Origin: Micromonospora aurantiaca ATCC 27029
GTDB lineage: Bacteria; Actinomycetota; Actinomycetes; Mycobacteriales; Micromonosporaceae
Length of the DNA: 64,000 nt
Reading direction: 5' to 3'
Assembly (NCBI RefSeq): GCF_000145235.1
Contig: NC_014391.1
Coordinates: 1,798,001 to 1,862,000 of the forward strand
In this document: in pieces, positions 42,539-51,105 of the stretch
How the letters are laid out: each line of letters opens with the position of its first letter
Position numbering within the stretch: position 1 is the stretch's first letter
Translations under genes and position numbers: made by a program
Notes under the pieces: model-generated
What the model was told of the DNA's origin: nothing
The model's database searches: none
Seen by the model: the letters and a program-made list of their open reading frames with translations, nothing else

Positions 42539-43441
42539 GTGCCGCAGATGCCCGGTCCGCCTGAGCCCTCGGCTCAACAGCCGCCTGGGCCCGATGGGTT
42601 GTCGGCCGTAGAGCCCTCACTGGTACCAGCCGTGGCCGCAGGGACCCCATCTCGAAATGCAAGGGTAGGGCTCGTCCTGTTGGTGGTGGTCGTGGGTGGG
42701 CTGTTCATGTGCTGCGTAGGTGGAACGGGTCTGGCCACTCTTGGTCTGATCATCGGCGACCCCACGCCCCCTCGCCCTGCTCCGGCCAGCCCTGCTACCG
42801 AACCGGTACCCTCACCGAGCGCCCGCACGCCGGAGCCCGCCTCCGCCACCACTGTGCGTACCTCACCAACCGCTACGGCTACCACACCCCCGGCAGCAGC
42901 AACTCGCGAAGCGAGACCTGAACATCCCGCAGCTGCCTACGAGATCTTTGAACGACGAGACGTCAGCGCCGGCTCCGGAGCTCGTCGTCTCGCCCTCCGG
43001 GTGGAACTACGCGTCTACCCCGTTACCGGCCAGCAGGTCACTGACGTGGCGTCGCAGATTGTCGAGAGCCATCGAGGTCAGGGATGGCAGGCGCTGTCAA
43101 TCGTGGTCACCTATGACCGGCGTGAGGTCGTGCCGAGTTACGCGGTCTACGAATGGGCGCCAGACGGGCGCTGGTCCCACGCCGCCAAGGGAGACGCCGC
43201 GTCCTGGCGAGGCTACCGGCTCAATCAAACCATCGTCCGGGACAAGCTGACGCAGCCCAACGCCTGCAAGGTCCCGACGGAGCAGGCATACGTGCTCAAC
43301 ACTGAGTTCAACCAGGCAACCGAGGACGACGTCGAAATCAGCGAGGAAGCGGCAATGACGGAGATCGCCAAACGGCACAACATCCCGACCACCCGCGCCG
43401 AGGAATTAGTTCTGACCGTCGAGGACTGGACGATGTGCTGA
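42539..43441 (+). CDS. Membrane-anchored protein with proline/threonine-rich stalk
   Basis: A 300-residue protein. A short cytoplasmic Pro-rich segment is followed by one transmembrane helix (VGLVLLVVVVGGLFMCCVGGTGLATLGLIIG, about 45-75), a Pro/Ser/Thr-rich stalk (about 80-130) and a globular C-terminus of about 165 residues with two late Cys (NACKVPTEQ, DWTMC). GTG 42539 has CTGGAG 5 nt upstream; an upstream start at 42452 lacks one. Not recognised. Confidence 0.65.
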   Translation: MPQMPGPPEPSAQQPPGPDGLSAVEPSLVPAVAAGTPSRNARVGLVLLVVVVGGLFMCCVGGTGLATLGLIIGDPTPPRPAPASPATEPVPSPSARTPEPASATTVRTSPTATATTPPAAATREARPEHPAAAYEIFERRDVSAGSGARRLALRVELRVYPVTGQQVTDVASQIVESHRGQGWQALSIVVTYDRREVVPSYAVYEWAPDGRWSHAAKGDAASWRGYRLNQTIVRDKLTQPNACKVPTEQAYVLNTEFNQATEDDVEISEEAAMTEIAKRHNIPTTRAEELVLTVEDWTMC

Positions 43442-43512
43442 GCCACTGGGCGCGACACACAGCAGCGGATGGCGGAACCGCAACATAGTTGTCATTCTGT
43501 GGACGCATCGTC

Positions 43513-43634
43513 CAGCCGCCGCTCCCGCAACGGCGTCCTGCGGTAGTCATGGCGGTCTGGCGTCACCGCCGGCGCATGACCGCGTAGACCGTCCTGCTGC
43601 TCGCAAACTCGGAGACAGTGATCAATTTCTAGCC
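43513..43634 (-). pseudogene. Truncated degenerate copy of the small gene at 48956-49213
   Basis: On the minus strand this reads KLITVSEFASSRTVYAVMRRR and stop, nearly the same as the C-terminus of the 85-aa protein at 48956-49213. A stop codon replaces the preceding residue and the upstream part is lost. Similarity to 48908-49027 extends past the gene end into non-coding DNA. Confidence 0.8.
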
Positions 43635-43701
43635 AATCCGCGATTTCGTACGTCTGGAGGTTCCCGGGGCTCGGCACCTGGGCGGGCCCGCCGGTGCCTT
43701 G

Positions 43702-44182
43702 CTAGCCGCTGATCGGTCGCTCGTACACGGCGCGGTGCTTCCCCGGCCCCTTGTAGTTGTAGGTCACGGCTACACCAGCCTCGGTGGTGTCACCGTCAAC
43801 GTTGCTGAAGCCCAGAGCGAGCCACGTTCTGTGGGCGGCGTAGTTGTCGGGTTCGGAGGTGAGAAAGAGGCGGCGGCATCCCCAGGCGGAGCCCTGCCGG
43901 TGGATTGCCTCTACGAGCGCCCGGGTGGATTCCCTCGCGGCGGTGGCCGGGGTGGGTCATCACGTCTTGCAGATAGATTTCCGAGGGGTCGACCTGGCTT
44001 CGGAAGGCGATCACGCTCCCGGCGACCTGTCCGTCGATGATGGCTAGTGGGCAAGTGTCGGCGAACAGCGTGGCGTACAGCCAGTAGTCCGATGAGTCCC
44101 GCAGCCTGATGTACGGCTCTCCCAACGCCAGCAGTTTTTCGAGGTCAGGGATGCGATCGACGGTGAGTGGGGTGATGGGCAT
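43702..44182 (-). pseudogene. GNAT-family acetyltransferase, frameshifted
   Basis: Reads MPITPLTVDRIPDLEKLL, DTCPLAIIDGQVAGSV, YLQDVMTHPGHRREGI in one frame, then shifts near 43935 to RALVEAIHRQGSAWGCRRL, SEPDNYAAHRTWLALGF and a stop at 43702. One extra C in GGAATCCACCCGGG explains the break: dropping it restores GITRALVE, the expected acetyl-CoA loop region. A sequencing error is possible. The intact protein would be about 159 residues. Confidence 0.75.
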
Positions 44183-44185
44183 TGG

Positions 44186-44404
44186 TGGTGCCCTTCGGTG
44201 AGTACGATCGATGCGGCGAGGTCCCGCGGCGACGGCGGGGTCCAGGGAGTCGGTGACTCCGCGACCGACGACGAGGATGTCCCAGGAGCGTCGTGTCGTC
44301 TGCCTGGCTTCGACGTCCGTGGGGGCGAAGCCGCCGGAGACTGCGACCGGCAGCTTCGTCCACGACCTGATGAGCTGCGCCTGGTCGAGAGGGTGAAAGC
44401 CAGC
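44186..44404 (-). pseudogene. Remnant of an orotidine-5'-phosphate decarboxylase/HUMPS-type protein
   Basis: The minus strand encodes GFHPLDQAQLIRSWTKLPVAV, SGGFAPTDVEA and WDILVVGRGVTDSLDPAVAAG, the last strands of the OMPDC/KGPDC/HPS barrel (phosphate-binding SGGF and VVGRG). The N-terminal two thirds are missing. It is in frame with and directly upstream of the broken GNAT gene, so the two were probably once an operon. Confidence 0.65.
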
Positions 44405-44628
44405 CCTCCGGACCGCTGAGATGCAGTCATGCTGCCACCGGGCAGGGGGTACGCGCGCGCATCGACCAGCGCGTGCGCCCTCAGTCCTTGCTGGTGCGAG
44501 CAGGGGATCCTCGCATTCACCGCCCCGCTTGTGCTTGAAGTTCCGGTACGGGGGCTGGCCGGGGTCAGTGAGAAGTGGATCAGCGGGAACCTCGGTTCAC
44601 CCGTCAGCCTGCGTCTGCGTGCCCTGGT

Positions 44629-45831
44629 CTAACGGCGAACTCGCAGCGCGAGGAAGAACGCTCCATTGTTGTCGCGGTCATAAATCTTAAGCATGGGCGA
44701 CACCTGGGGCATGAGAACGCGGCCGACAGTTACGGCAGCCGACACGCTAATCGCGGCGAAGACATTGATCGAATCCAGATTTCCGTGGTTCGCCTCAAGA
44801 GCCGCAAGGAAGCCACGCATCGTTTCCTCGAAGGAGGCAAGGTCGACAGGAGAGGAGATCAGGTTTGGGCCCGGCCGGGCAGGCGGCACCGGAGTGATCA
44901 CATAAATGTGGTGATGGGTCGTTGCCTCAGCCGGCAGGTCGTGGTTATGGATAGTGCCGGACAGATTCACGATCAACGTAACGGGCTGGCCTGGCAGGCC
45001 CGCACGGACCCTTGATACCCCGAACATGACGAGTTGTCTCTGGTCGTTTGGCCAGGTCCACGCATTGAGGACGTCTGTGCGCCGCCGTTGGAAGACTAGT
45101 GTAGGGACTTTGTCATCCAGGTGCGCCCCTAGGGCGATCAAAAGCGGGATGCGGGCGAAGGCGAACACAGCGAGGCGGGCAACAGCATCGCGGCGCACGC
45201 CATCATGCACACGGCTGGTGAAGTCCCTTATCTCGTGGGCTAGGCGTTCGAAGTCAGACATTGTGGTGAGGCTGCCCCGATTGCGGAGATCGAGGTCAGC
45301 GTCAGAGTCCCAGTGGCTGCCCGGAAGGATTCTTGGATAGAGTCCGACTGCTGTTGTCGCGGCTAGCACGGTTGGCCGCGTCAACTCGGCAGGGACTCCG
45401 CGGATGTCGCCTACGACGCGGAGCACGTAGGCGGAGCGGTCGGCTCCGATGGCCGTCAAACTCTCGATCCGGCTTTCATGATCCTGCTTGCGACGTCGTA
45501 GCTCCTCTACCGTGTAGCGGCCGACAACGCCGCCGTCATCGATCGGCTTATGGCAGTTCCGGCACGCCAAAATGAGGTTGCTCGCGTTACCCCTCTGGTC
45601 GAGAAGTAGCGGATCATCACCCCGGGGAGAACTTTCGGACCAACCGACATTGTGCGCAAGCTCTCCTATCGGCACCGGCTCGCCCAGCTCGGCCGACTCG
45701 ACGACAGATGTGTTGCAGAACGTGCACCGTCCCGCCGACCTGGCCCAAACAAGAACCCTATTCAGCTCCGTGATCTTCGGTCGCACGATCTTGGTTCGTG
45801 ACTGCTTCGGCTGCCGTGGCAACTCGCTCAC
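44629..45831 (-). CDS. cap5: CBASS effector Cap5 (HNH endonuclease-SAVED)
   Basis: A 400-residue protein. Residues 30-100 are an HNH endonuclease: C36-x2-C39, LAHNVGW with His60, and LILACRNCHKPIDD (C90-x2-C93-His94). The C-terminal 200 residues are a SAVED domain: VTLIVNLSG, a THHHIYVI strand and INVFAAISVSAAVTVGRVL near the end. In Cap5, a cyclic oligonucleotide bound by SAVED activates DNA degradation and kills the infected cell. GTG 45831 has AGGA 5 nt upstream. Divergent from the CD-NTase, with 111 bp between starts. Confidence 0.92.
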   Translation of the reverse strand: MSELPRQPKQSRTKIVRPKITELNRVLVWARSAGRCTFCNTSVVESAELGEPVPIGELAHNVGWSESSPRGDDPLLLDQRGNASNLILACRNCHKPIDDGGVVGRYTVEELRRRKQDHESRIESLTAIGADRSAYVLRVVGDIRGVPAELTRPTVLAATTAVGLYPRILPGSHWDSDADLDLRNRGSLTTMSDFERLAHEIRDFTSRVHDGVRRDAVARLAVFAFARIPLLIALGAHLDDKVPTLVFQRRRTDVLNAWTWPNDQRQLVMFGVSRVRAGLPGQPVTLIVNLSGTIHNHDLPAEATTHHHIYVITPVPPARPGPNLISSPVDLASFEETMRGFLAALEANHGNLDSINVFAAISVSAAVTVGRVLMPQVSPMLKIYDRDNNGAFFLALRVRR

Positions 45832-45942
45832 CCGATTCCTGTCGTAGCCGTCAGTTACGGTCTCACCGGCGCCGCCGAAACGGATCACTGTCCCTTGGCG
45901 GCCACCAGACCGAGATCCACTATCACGCACTGGAGGACCACC

Positions 45943-47043
45943 ATGAACATGAGCCGCGATGATCGGCTTGCCCGAGTGCTCGGCGCCGGCATCGAATCGT
46001 TTGACATCCCCGAAGAGCAATACCTGATTGCTGAAGCCACATACAAGGTGGCGTGCACCTTCCTCCGCGACTACTGGGCCGACAACGAAGCCGGCGGTGC
46101 CCTCTACCCGCAGGGGTCGATGAGGCTGGGCACCGTTACCGCGCTCATCCACCGACGCGACGAGTACGACCTCGACATGGTGTGCAGGCACGACCTCGAC
46201 AAGACCGAGACCTCGCGCGACGACCTGAAAGCAGACGTCGGGGAAGCGCTGAAGCACTTCGCCAAGGAGCACCCAGAGCTGGGACTCACGCTGGACGACG
46301 AGGGCCGCCGGTGCTGGACCTTCCAACACGACACCCTGCCGTTCCACATGGACATCCTGCCAGCCATCCCGAACCTCGAAGCCGGGCCGAACGGCATCCT
46401 GGTGACGGACACGCAGGCTTCCAGGTGGCACCATTCAGCCCCGATCGACTATGCGGACTGGTTCCTCGACGTCCAGTACGACGAGTGGAGAGCCGGCGCC
46501 GTCAGGGTCGCGGAGAACAGACAGATGGACGTCGAAGCCCTGCCGAGGCGCTTCTTCAAGACGACGCTTCAGCGCACCGTCCAAGCACTCAAGCGGCACC
46601 GCGACATCTTCTTCACCGATGACCTTGGTAACCGACCTTCCTCGATCATCATCACCACCCTCGCCGCCCAGTCGTATGAGCCCCGAGGCGGCCTGTTCGA
46701 CGTGCTCCACCACGTCGTTGAGCAGATGCCGACACACGTCGATTACAAGCTCGGCAGATACGTCATCGCCAACCCAGTTGAGTCCGGCGAGAACTTCGCC
46801 GACCGGTGGATTGGCCACCCGGCCCGCCCTCGACGCTTCTTCGAATGGCTCGAGGCGGCCCTGCGCGACTTTACGGCGATCGCCGAGGCTCATCACACCG
46901 ACGACATGCTCGCCCGAACCGCGCACGCTCTCGGCTCGAGACCTGCCGCTGCGGCGCATGACGCTCTTAATGCCGACCCAGGTGTGACCCGCCGGCTCGT
47001 CGTCGCGGCGCCTGTCCCGGCGGGAAACGAACGCTTCGCATGA
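45943..47043 (+). CDS. CBASS CD-NTase (cGAS/DncV-like nucleotidyltransferase)
   Basis: A 366-residue nucleotidyltransferase. The signature PQGSMRLGT (GS at 58-59) is followed by EYDLDMV with Asp76 and Asp78, and a third acidic residue occurs in FHMDILP. After phage sensing it would make a cyclic di- or trinucleotide. ATG 45943 has GGAGG 7 nt upstream. Its stop overlaps the Cap2 start (ATGA). The C-terminus (NERFA) would be the site Cap2 conjugates, as in type II CBASS. The clade and product are not clear from sequence. Confidence 0.9.
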   Translation: MNMSRDDRLARVLGAGIESFDIPEEQYLIAEATYKVACTFLRDYWADNEAGGALYPQGSMRLGTVTALIHRRDEYDLDMVCRHDLDKTETSRDDLKADVGEALKHFAKEHPELGLTLDDEGRRCWTFQHDTLPFHMDILPAIPNLEAGPNGILVTDTQASRWHHSAPIDYADWFLDVQYDEWRAGAVRVAENRQMDVEALPRRFFKTTLQRTVQALKRHRDIFFTDDLGNRPSSIIITTLAAQSYEPRGGLFDVLHHVVEQMPTHVDYKLGRYVIANPVESGENFADRWIGHPARPRRFFEWLEAALRDFTAIAEAHHTDDMLARTAHALGSRPAAAAHDALNADPGVTRRLVVAAPVPAGNERFA

Positions 47044-48584
47044 TCGGCCAATGGGCGAAGGACCTCACCGACGAGCGTGACAACTTCCGCCGCGACCTCG
47101 CTGCCGCCGGCATTAATGGTGACACCGAGACACAGCGCGGTCCGCTGCGGTGGCAGCCCTGCGGCGGGCAGGAAGCGACAGCCACCGTGGAGGTCACGCT
47201 GACCGCGGCTTTTCCCTTTAGCCCTCCGCAGATTCGCATCCTCGACGCCGGGGTGCCGCTGCAGATGACCTTTCACCGCGACGCCGACGGTTCCCTCTGC
47301 CTGTGGCCGACAAGCGTGCCCTTCGACAACGCGCCCTGGCGTGACCCAGGTCAGCTACTGCGCAAAGTCGCTGCGTGGCTGCGGCAGACCGACGCTGGCT
47401 GGCCTGGCGACGAGGATTGTGACCTGGAGAGGTACCTCCCCAGCGACCCCCGTCTCGTGCTGTACGACCGCGACAGGCTCGCCAACGTCAAGGGCTGCGT
47501 ACGAACCCATGCCAGCGACAGCGGCCACCGCGTGGAGATCACCGACGAGCCGCAGCAACCACCAAAGCACCCCGGTCGCCCCGATCGACGCAGAACGCAC
47601 GGCCGAAGCACCGGAAACATCAAGATAGGCCGGAAGCACCGTGCTCTCGCCTGGATCGCCGACGTCGGCCATCTGGATCGGCCGGTGCAGGATGCGTCCT
47701 CACTGTGTGAGGTCCTCGGCGCAGACGCTCAGCATTTCACATGGCTCGTGTCCATCGGCGTCCTTCAGTTCGTTGTTCTGCGCTACAGAAGGCATACCGC
47801 CAACGGCGTCCTGGCGCTTGCTGTCAGTCCAGCACTGTCCGAGAGGCCACCCATCGAGGTACGTGCGTGTGAGGCGGCTGACACGAGTGTGGCGACCCGT
47901 ATGCTGCGAGCTGGCTGGGCGGCATCCGACTTGGCTGACCGGCACGTCGCGGTCGTCGGTGCCGGTGCCGTCGGCTCGTTCGTCGCTGACCTGCTGTTTC
48001 GGCATGGTATCCGGCACCTGACGCTTCTCGATCCACAACTACTACGACCAGGGAACCTGGTACGCCACCTGGCAGGAGAAGGCCTTGTCGGCTTCCCGAA
48101 AGTCGTCGCAGTGAAGGCTCGCCTTTCCGCCCTGGGCTTCGACACGAGCGGGGTCGAGGGCACCTTCGACAGGCTGACGACTCCTCAGCAGGCGGTAAAG
48201 CTGCTCCGCGAACATCATCTGGTCGTAGACGCAACGGCAGACGCACGCGCGACGGCACTGCTCACCTGGGCAAGTAGTCAGATTCCCACACCGGTTGTGT
48301 CCGTCTGCATTCAGCGGCAGGGGGCCGTCGCTCGGGTTGACCGCTTTCCCCTCCGCGGCGCGGAACGCCACCACGAACCTTTGGCGCCCGGTTCCAAGAC
48401 CGACGCCACACCGGAATACGGCTGCGACGAGCCGGTGTCCTCAACGCCGCCAGGCGCGGTGGTGGCCGCAGCCGCACTGGCCTGCCGGGTCGCTATCGAC
48501 GAGCTCACCTACAACTGCAAAATGCCCGCCACACTGATCGAGGCTTACGAGCCCCCACCACGCAGCTCTCATCCGCCCAGGTGA
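47040..48584 (+). CDS. cap2: CBASS Cap2, E2-E1 ubiquitin-like conjugation fusion
   Basis: A 514-residue protein. The N-terminal E2-like domain has a UBC pattern (FPFSPPQIRI, then Cys87 in GSLCLWP). The C-terminal E1/ThiF domain has the nucleotide loop VVGAGAVG (about 306-312), DPQLLRPGNLVRH and the adenylation/thioester Cys462 in YGCDEP. Cap2 attaches the CD-NTase C-terminus to target proteins, which primes it. The ATG overlaps the CD-NTase stop. No Cap3 (JAB peptidase) gene follows. Confidence 0.9.
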   Translation: MIGQWAKDLTDERDNFRRDLAAAGINGDTETQRGPLRWQPCGGQEATATVEVTLTAAFPFSPPQIRILDAGVPLQMTFHRDADGSLCLWPTSVPFDNAPWRDPGQLLRKVAAWLRQTDAGWPGDEDCDLERYLPSDPRLVLYDRDRLANVKGCVRTHASDSGHRVEITDEPQQPPKHPGRPDRRRTHGRSTGNIKIGRKHRALAWIADVGHLDRPVQDASSLCEVLGADAQHFTWLVSIGVLQFVVLRYRRHTANGVLALAVSPALSERPPIEVRACEAADTSVATRMLRAGWAASDLADRHVAVVGAGAVGSFVADLLFRHGIRHLTLLDPQLLRPGNLVRHLAGEGLVGFPKVVAVKARLSALGFDTSGVEGTFDRLTTPQQAVKLLREHHLVVDATADARATALLTWASSQIPTPVVSVCIQRQGAVARVDRFPLRGAERHHEPLAPGSKTDATPEYGCDEPVSSTPPGAVVAAAALACRVAIDELTYNCKMPATLIEAYEPPPRSSHPPR

Positions 48585-48955
48585 GCGTGCTTGTTCGCGG
48601 ACGCCGGAGCCGCGTACGTCAGCAACGGGGGCAAGTACCCGGATGCGCCGGACTCGATCCAAGCTTGGCCCCGGGGAGGGCGGCAAGACGCCGCCCAGCG
48701 GCGTTTCCAGACGCAGCTCTGCACTGGCCTGCCGACCCGTGGTAGGGGGCTTTCACCAACCGTGACCGTGCCGCCGGTGCTGACGCCGGTGCCCGAACAC
48801 CAATTGCAGCTTGGGCGGCGGTGATCGTGGCTGCTCCGTGGCTGCTCGGACGTCGAGGAACTGACGCGGACGAACCCCTACCAGGCGGACCAGACCCTCG
48901 GCGCGGGCAGCCGCCTCCGCGACGGCGCCCCGCGGTAGTCATGGAAAGTCTGGCG
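48585..48955. other. Gene-free stretch downstream of cap2
   Basis: About 370 bp. No Cap3-like JAB motif (HxH-x-D) or other credible gene is seen on either strand. Its right part (48908 on) is the sequence that recurs degenerately at 43513. Confidence 0.5.
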
Positions 48956-49213
48956 TCACCGTCGGCGCATGATCGCGTAGACCATCCTGCTGCTCGCGAA
49001 TTCGGAGACAGTGATCAGTTCCCAGCCGAACTGTTCCAGCACCTCCGCGGCGATGATGGCCTGCGTGACCTGGTCACCGCCCACGCCACGATGCGACAGG
49101 ACGGTGAGAAGCCGGTACGGGTAGACGCGGAGGTCGACACTGCCGCCGAGGACCGCGTCGGCGGTGACCGTTCGCGTGCGGGCTATCTGCTCCGGTGTCT
49201 CACGGGCGGCCAT
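48956..49213 (-). CDS. Small conserved protein of unknown function (85 aa)
   Basis: An 85-residue protein with a mixed alpha/beta pattern (VDLRVYPYRLLTVLSHRG, QVTQAIIAAEVLEQFGWELITV, SSRMVYAIMRRR). The last part resembles the core of short actinobacterial proteins that follow an N-x-GWEL-V pattern. A decayed partial copy lies at 43513-43634 on the same strand, on the other side of CBASS. No function recognised. Confidence 0.6.
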   Translation of the reverse strand: MAARETPEQIARTRTVTADAVLGGSVDLRVYPYRLLTVLSHRGVGGDQVTQAIIAAEVLEQFGWELITVSEFASSRMVYAIMRRR

Positions 49214-49277
49214 ACGTGAACCCTAGTCGTCGCTTGCGCGGACAGTCGTGTCCGGTGACAGCGGGTATGTTCGGGTC

Positions 49278-49910
49278 GTGTCTACCTCGGTCCGTCTCCC
49301 GGCCGCCACTGCTGCCTTCCTGCTCGCCGTAGCGATGGCCGGCTGTGACAACGCCGATGACGCTCCGATCGCGGCGCCTACCCCGCCATCTGCCTCGGCT
49401 GCCGGCGTGACAGCCAGGCCGACGGCACCTGACGATCCGGCATACACCGCGGACGGGCTGGACCTGTGCGCGAGGACGGATGTGAAGGTCGTGGCGGACC
49501 TGGCGTCCGAGGTGACGCGCGAAGATCCGCAGCCGCCGGTGGCTCGGCCCGGTGCCGCCTGCCTGTTCGAGATGCGCACCAAGGCTGGCTATCAGGCGAA
49601 TCTTCGGGTTGAGGCGTCGACGCTTGCGACGGCCGAGGAGGCGCGGCAGTTGTATCGCGGGACGCGGCGGGCTACGGGGATGACGCCCGCCGGAGCGGTG
49701 CCGGGCGTGGGGGAGGAGGCGGAGGCTTTCACTAAGCGGTCATCACCGGGGTTCAGGTACGCCGAGTACATGGTGCACGCGCGTACCGGCAACCTGGTGG
49801 TAAAGGTGTGGCTCGCCGTCGGCGGCGAATCGTACGTTGCGAACTCGGTGTTGGCGGAGAAGTCGTTGGCGATTCTGCGGGCCACGCAAGCGGCGGTGCC
49901 GACGGCCTGA
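49278..49910 (+). CDS. Lipoprotein (DUF3558-like size and layout)
   Basis: A 210-residue secreted lipoprotein. The signal peptide ends in LLAVAMAGC, a good lipobox, followed by a Pro/Ala-rich linker. The body has paired Cys (LDLCARTD and AACLFEM), an arrangement seen in DUF3558-like actinobacterial lipoproteins. GTG 49278 lies 7 nt after TATGTT, so the message may be leaderless. Function unknown. Confidence 0.75.
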   Translation: MSTSVRLPAATAAFLLAVAMAGCDNADDAPIAAPTPPSASAAGVTARPTAPDDPAYTADGLDLCARTDVKVVADLASEVTREDPQPPVARPGAACLFEMRTKAGYQANLRVEASTLATAEEARQLYRGTRRATGMTPAGAVPGVGEEAEAFTKRSSPGFRYAEYMVHARTGNLVVKVWLAVGGESYVANSVLAEKSLAILRATQAAVPTA

Positions 49911-50019
49911 GCGGCCTTGACTCGTCGCTCCGGAACCCTGCCTTTCCGATTGGCGTGAATGCCCACGCCTGCCGGGTAGCGCATGCTATGGCCTCTGGAG
50001 AGGGACGTGTCGTGCTGGG

Positions 50020-50775
50020 TCAGTCTCGTACGGCTTGCGGCCACTGGCTTCCGGGTAGTTTCGAGTAGTCACCGACCTGGGTGGCAATGTCCCGGATGTT
50101 GCCGAGGGCGTCCATGAAGCGCTGCCCGACGGTCAGCAGGGTGTTGAGGCCGGCGGTGACGAGGTCACCGACCGATTTGGCGAGGGTGGAGATGGCCCAG
50201 GGGATGTCGATGACGGTGCTGGCCTCGGTGGCGGCCTGCGCCAGCTTGCCAGCGAGTCCGGTGACGATCTTGGCCAGCTCGACGGCGTAGTCGACGTTCG
50301 AGCGGGCGATCTTGAACAGCCATTGGCTGATGAATTCGGCCTTCAGCACCGACTCGTCGATCGCGGCTTTCTGCTTGGTGGCCTTGGCGTTGTAGGCGAT
50401 CGCCGCGTCACCGCTCCACTTGGCGATGTTGTCGCTGCGTGGCTCGGTGGCGGTGAACGACAACTCGGAGACGGGAGTCTTGACGTCGTTGACCCACCGG
50501 AAGCTGACGTTGATCAGCGACAGCACCGGCACCTGGCGTTCCAGCGCGTGGTCGACCTGGTCGAGCACCATGGTCATGGCGCGGCGCGTGGCGTCGAGGT
50601 TCTGCTTGATCCACCACAGCCCTGCGGGTCCGAGGAGCCACCTGTGCTCGTTGACGCGTTCCACGATGTCGTTGAAGGAGCCAACGGCTCGGTCGATGCC
50701 AGAGCGGATCTGGTCGAACGCCTTGTTGAACGGCTCGCCGTACTCAAGGTCGCTGCTTGCGGGCTGCACCTGCAC
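50020..50775 (-). CDS. WXG100-like / ESX-associated helical protein
   Basis: A 251-residue helical protein. The segment KWSGDAAIAYNAKATKQKAAID has the WxG-containing helical hairpin of the WXG100 superfamily in the middle of a longer chain, preceded by a W-rich helix (EHRWLLGPAGLWWIKQNL). Third gene of a minus-strand operon with a shorter WXG100-like gene and a YbaB-like gene, as at type VII secretion loci. No EccC-like secretion ATPase is in the window. The secretion role is inferred. Confidence 0.6.
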   Translation of the reverse strand: MQVQPASSDLEYGEPFNKAFDQIRSGIDRAVGSFNDIVERVNEHRWLLGPAGLWWIKQNLDATRRAMTMVLDQVDHALERQVPVLSLINVSFRWVNDVKTPVSELSFTATEPRSDNIAKWSGDAAIAYNAKATKQKAAIDESVLKAEFISQWLFKIARSNVDYAVELAKIVTGLAGKLAQAATEASTVIDIPWAISTLAKSVGDLVTAGLNTLLTVGQRFMDALGNIRDIATQVGDYSKLPGSQWPQAVRD

Positions 50776-50787
50776 TGCCTTCCATCG

Positions 50788-51105
50788 TCATGCGCGGTAG
50801 ATCTTGTCGAGGTCCAGGGAGATGACCTCGTCGGCCCGGTCGTACTCGTCAGCGATGCGCCGCAGCGCCGCGCCGATCTGATCGAACTCCGTGACGGCGC
50901 CGTTGAGGATCCGCACCATGAACGTGTGGAAGTCCCGGTAGGAGACGGCGTGCAGGACCACGCTCGCGTCGCCGATGAAGAAGGCGGACGGCTCAAGATG
51001 CAGCTGTTCGGCGGCTGTCTTGACCTTCGCGATGCTGTCGGACATCGCCAGCCACTTCTTGCCCTCGTCGCGCAGCGCATCGGTGATCACTGCCAGGTCT
51101 TTCAT
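50788..51105 (-). CDS. Short WXG100-like protein (105 aa)
   Basis: A 105-residue all-helical protein (DALRDEGKKWLAMSDSIAKV, FHTFMVRILNGAVTEFDQIG, IADEYDRADEV). The size, the KKW position and the D/E-x-Y-D motif near the end resemble ESX/WXG100-type partners, although a strict WXG is absent. Its ATG overlaps the stop of the upstream YbaB-like gene (ATGA) and the next gene starts 12 bp downstream. Confidence 0.65.
   Translation of the reverse strand: MKDLAVITDALRDEGKKWLAMSDSIAKVKTAAEQLHLEPSAFFIGDASVVLHAVSYRDFHTFMVRILNGAVTEFDQIGAALRRIADEYDRADEVISLDLDKIYRA

Noticed and set aside
45832..46434. N-terminal extension of the Cap5 frame by 201 residues
   Set aside because: It runs opposite to the CD-NTase coding sequence; the HNH domain and a ribosome site support GTG 45831.
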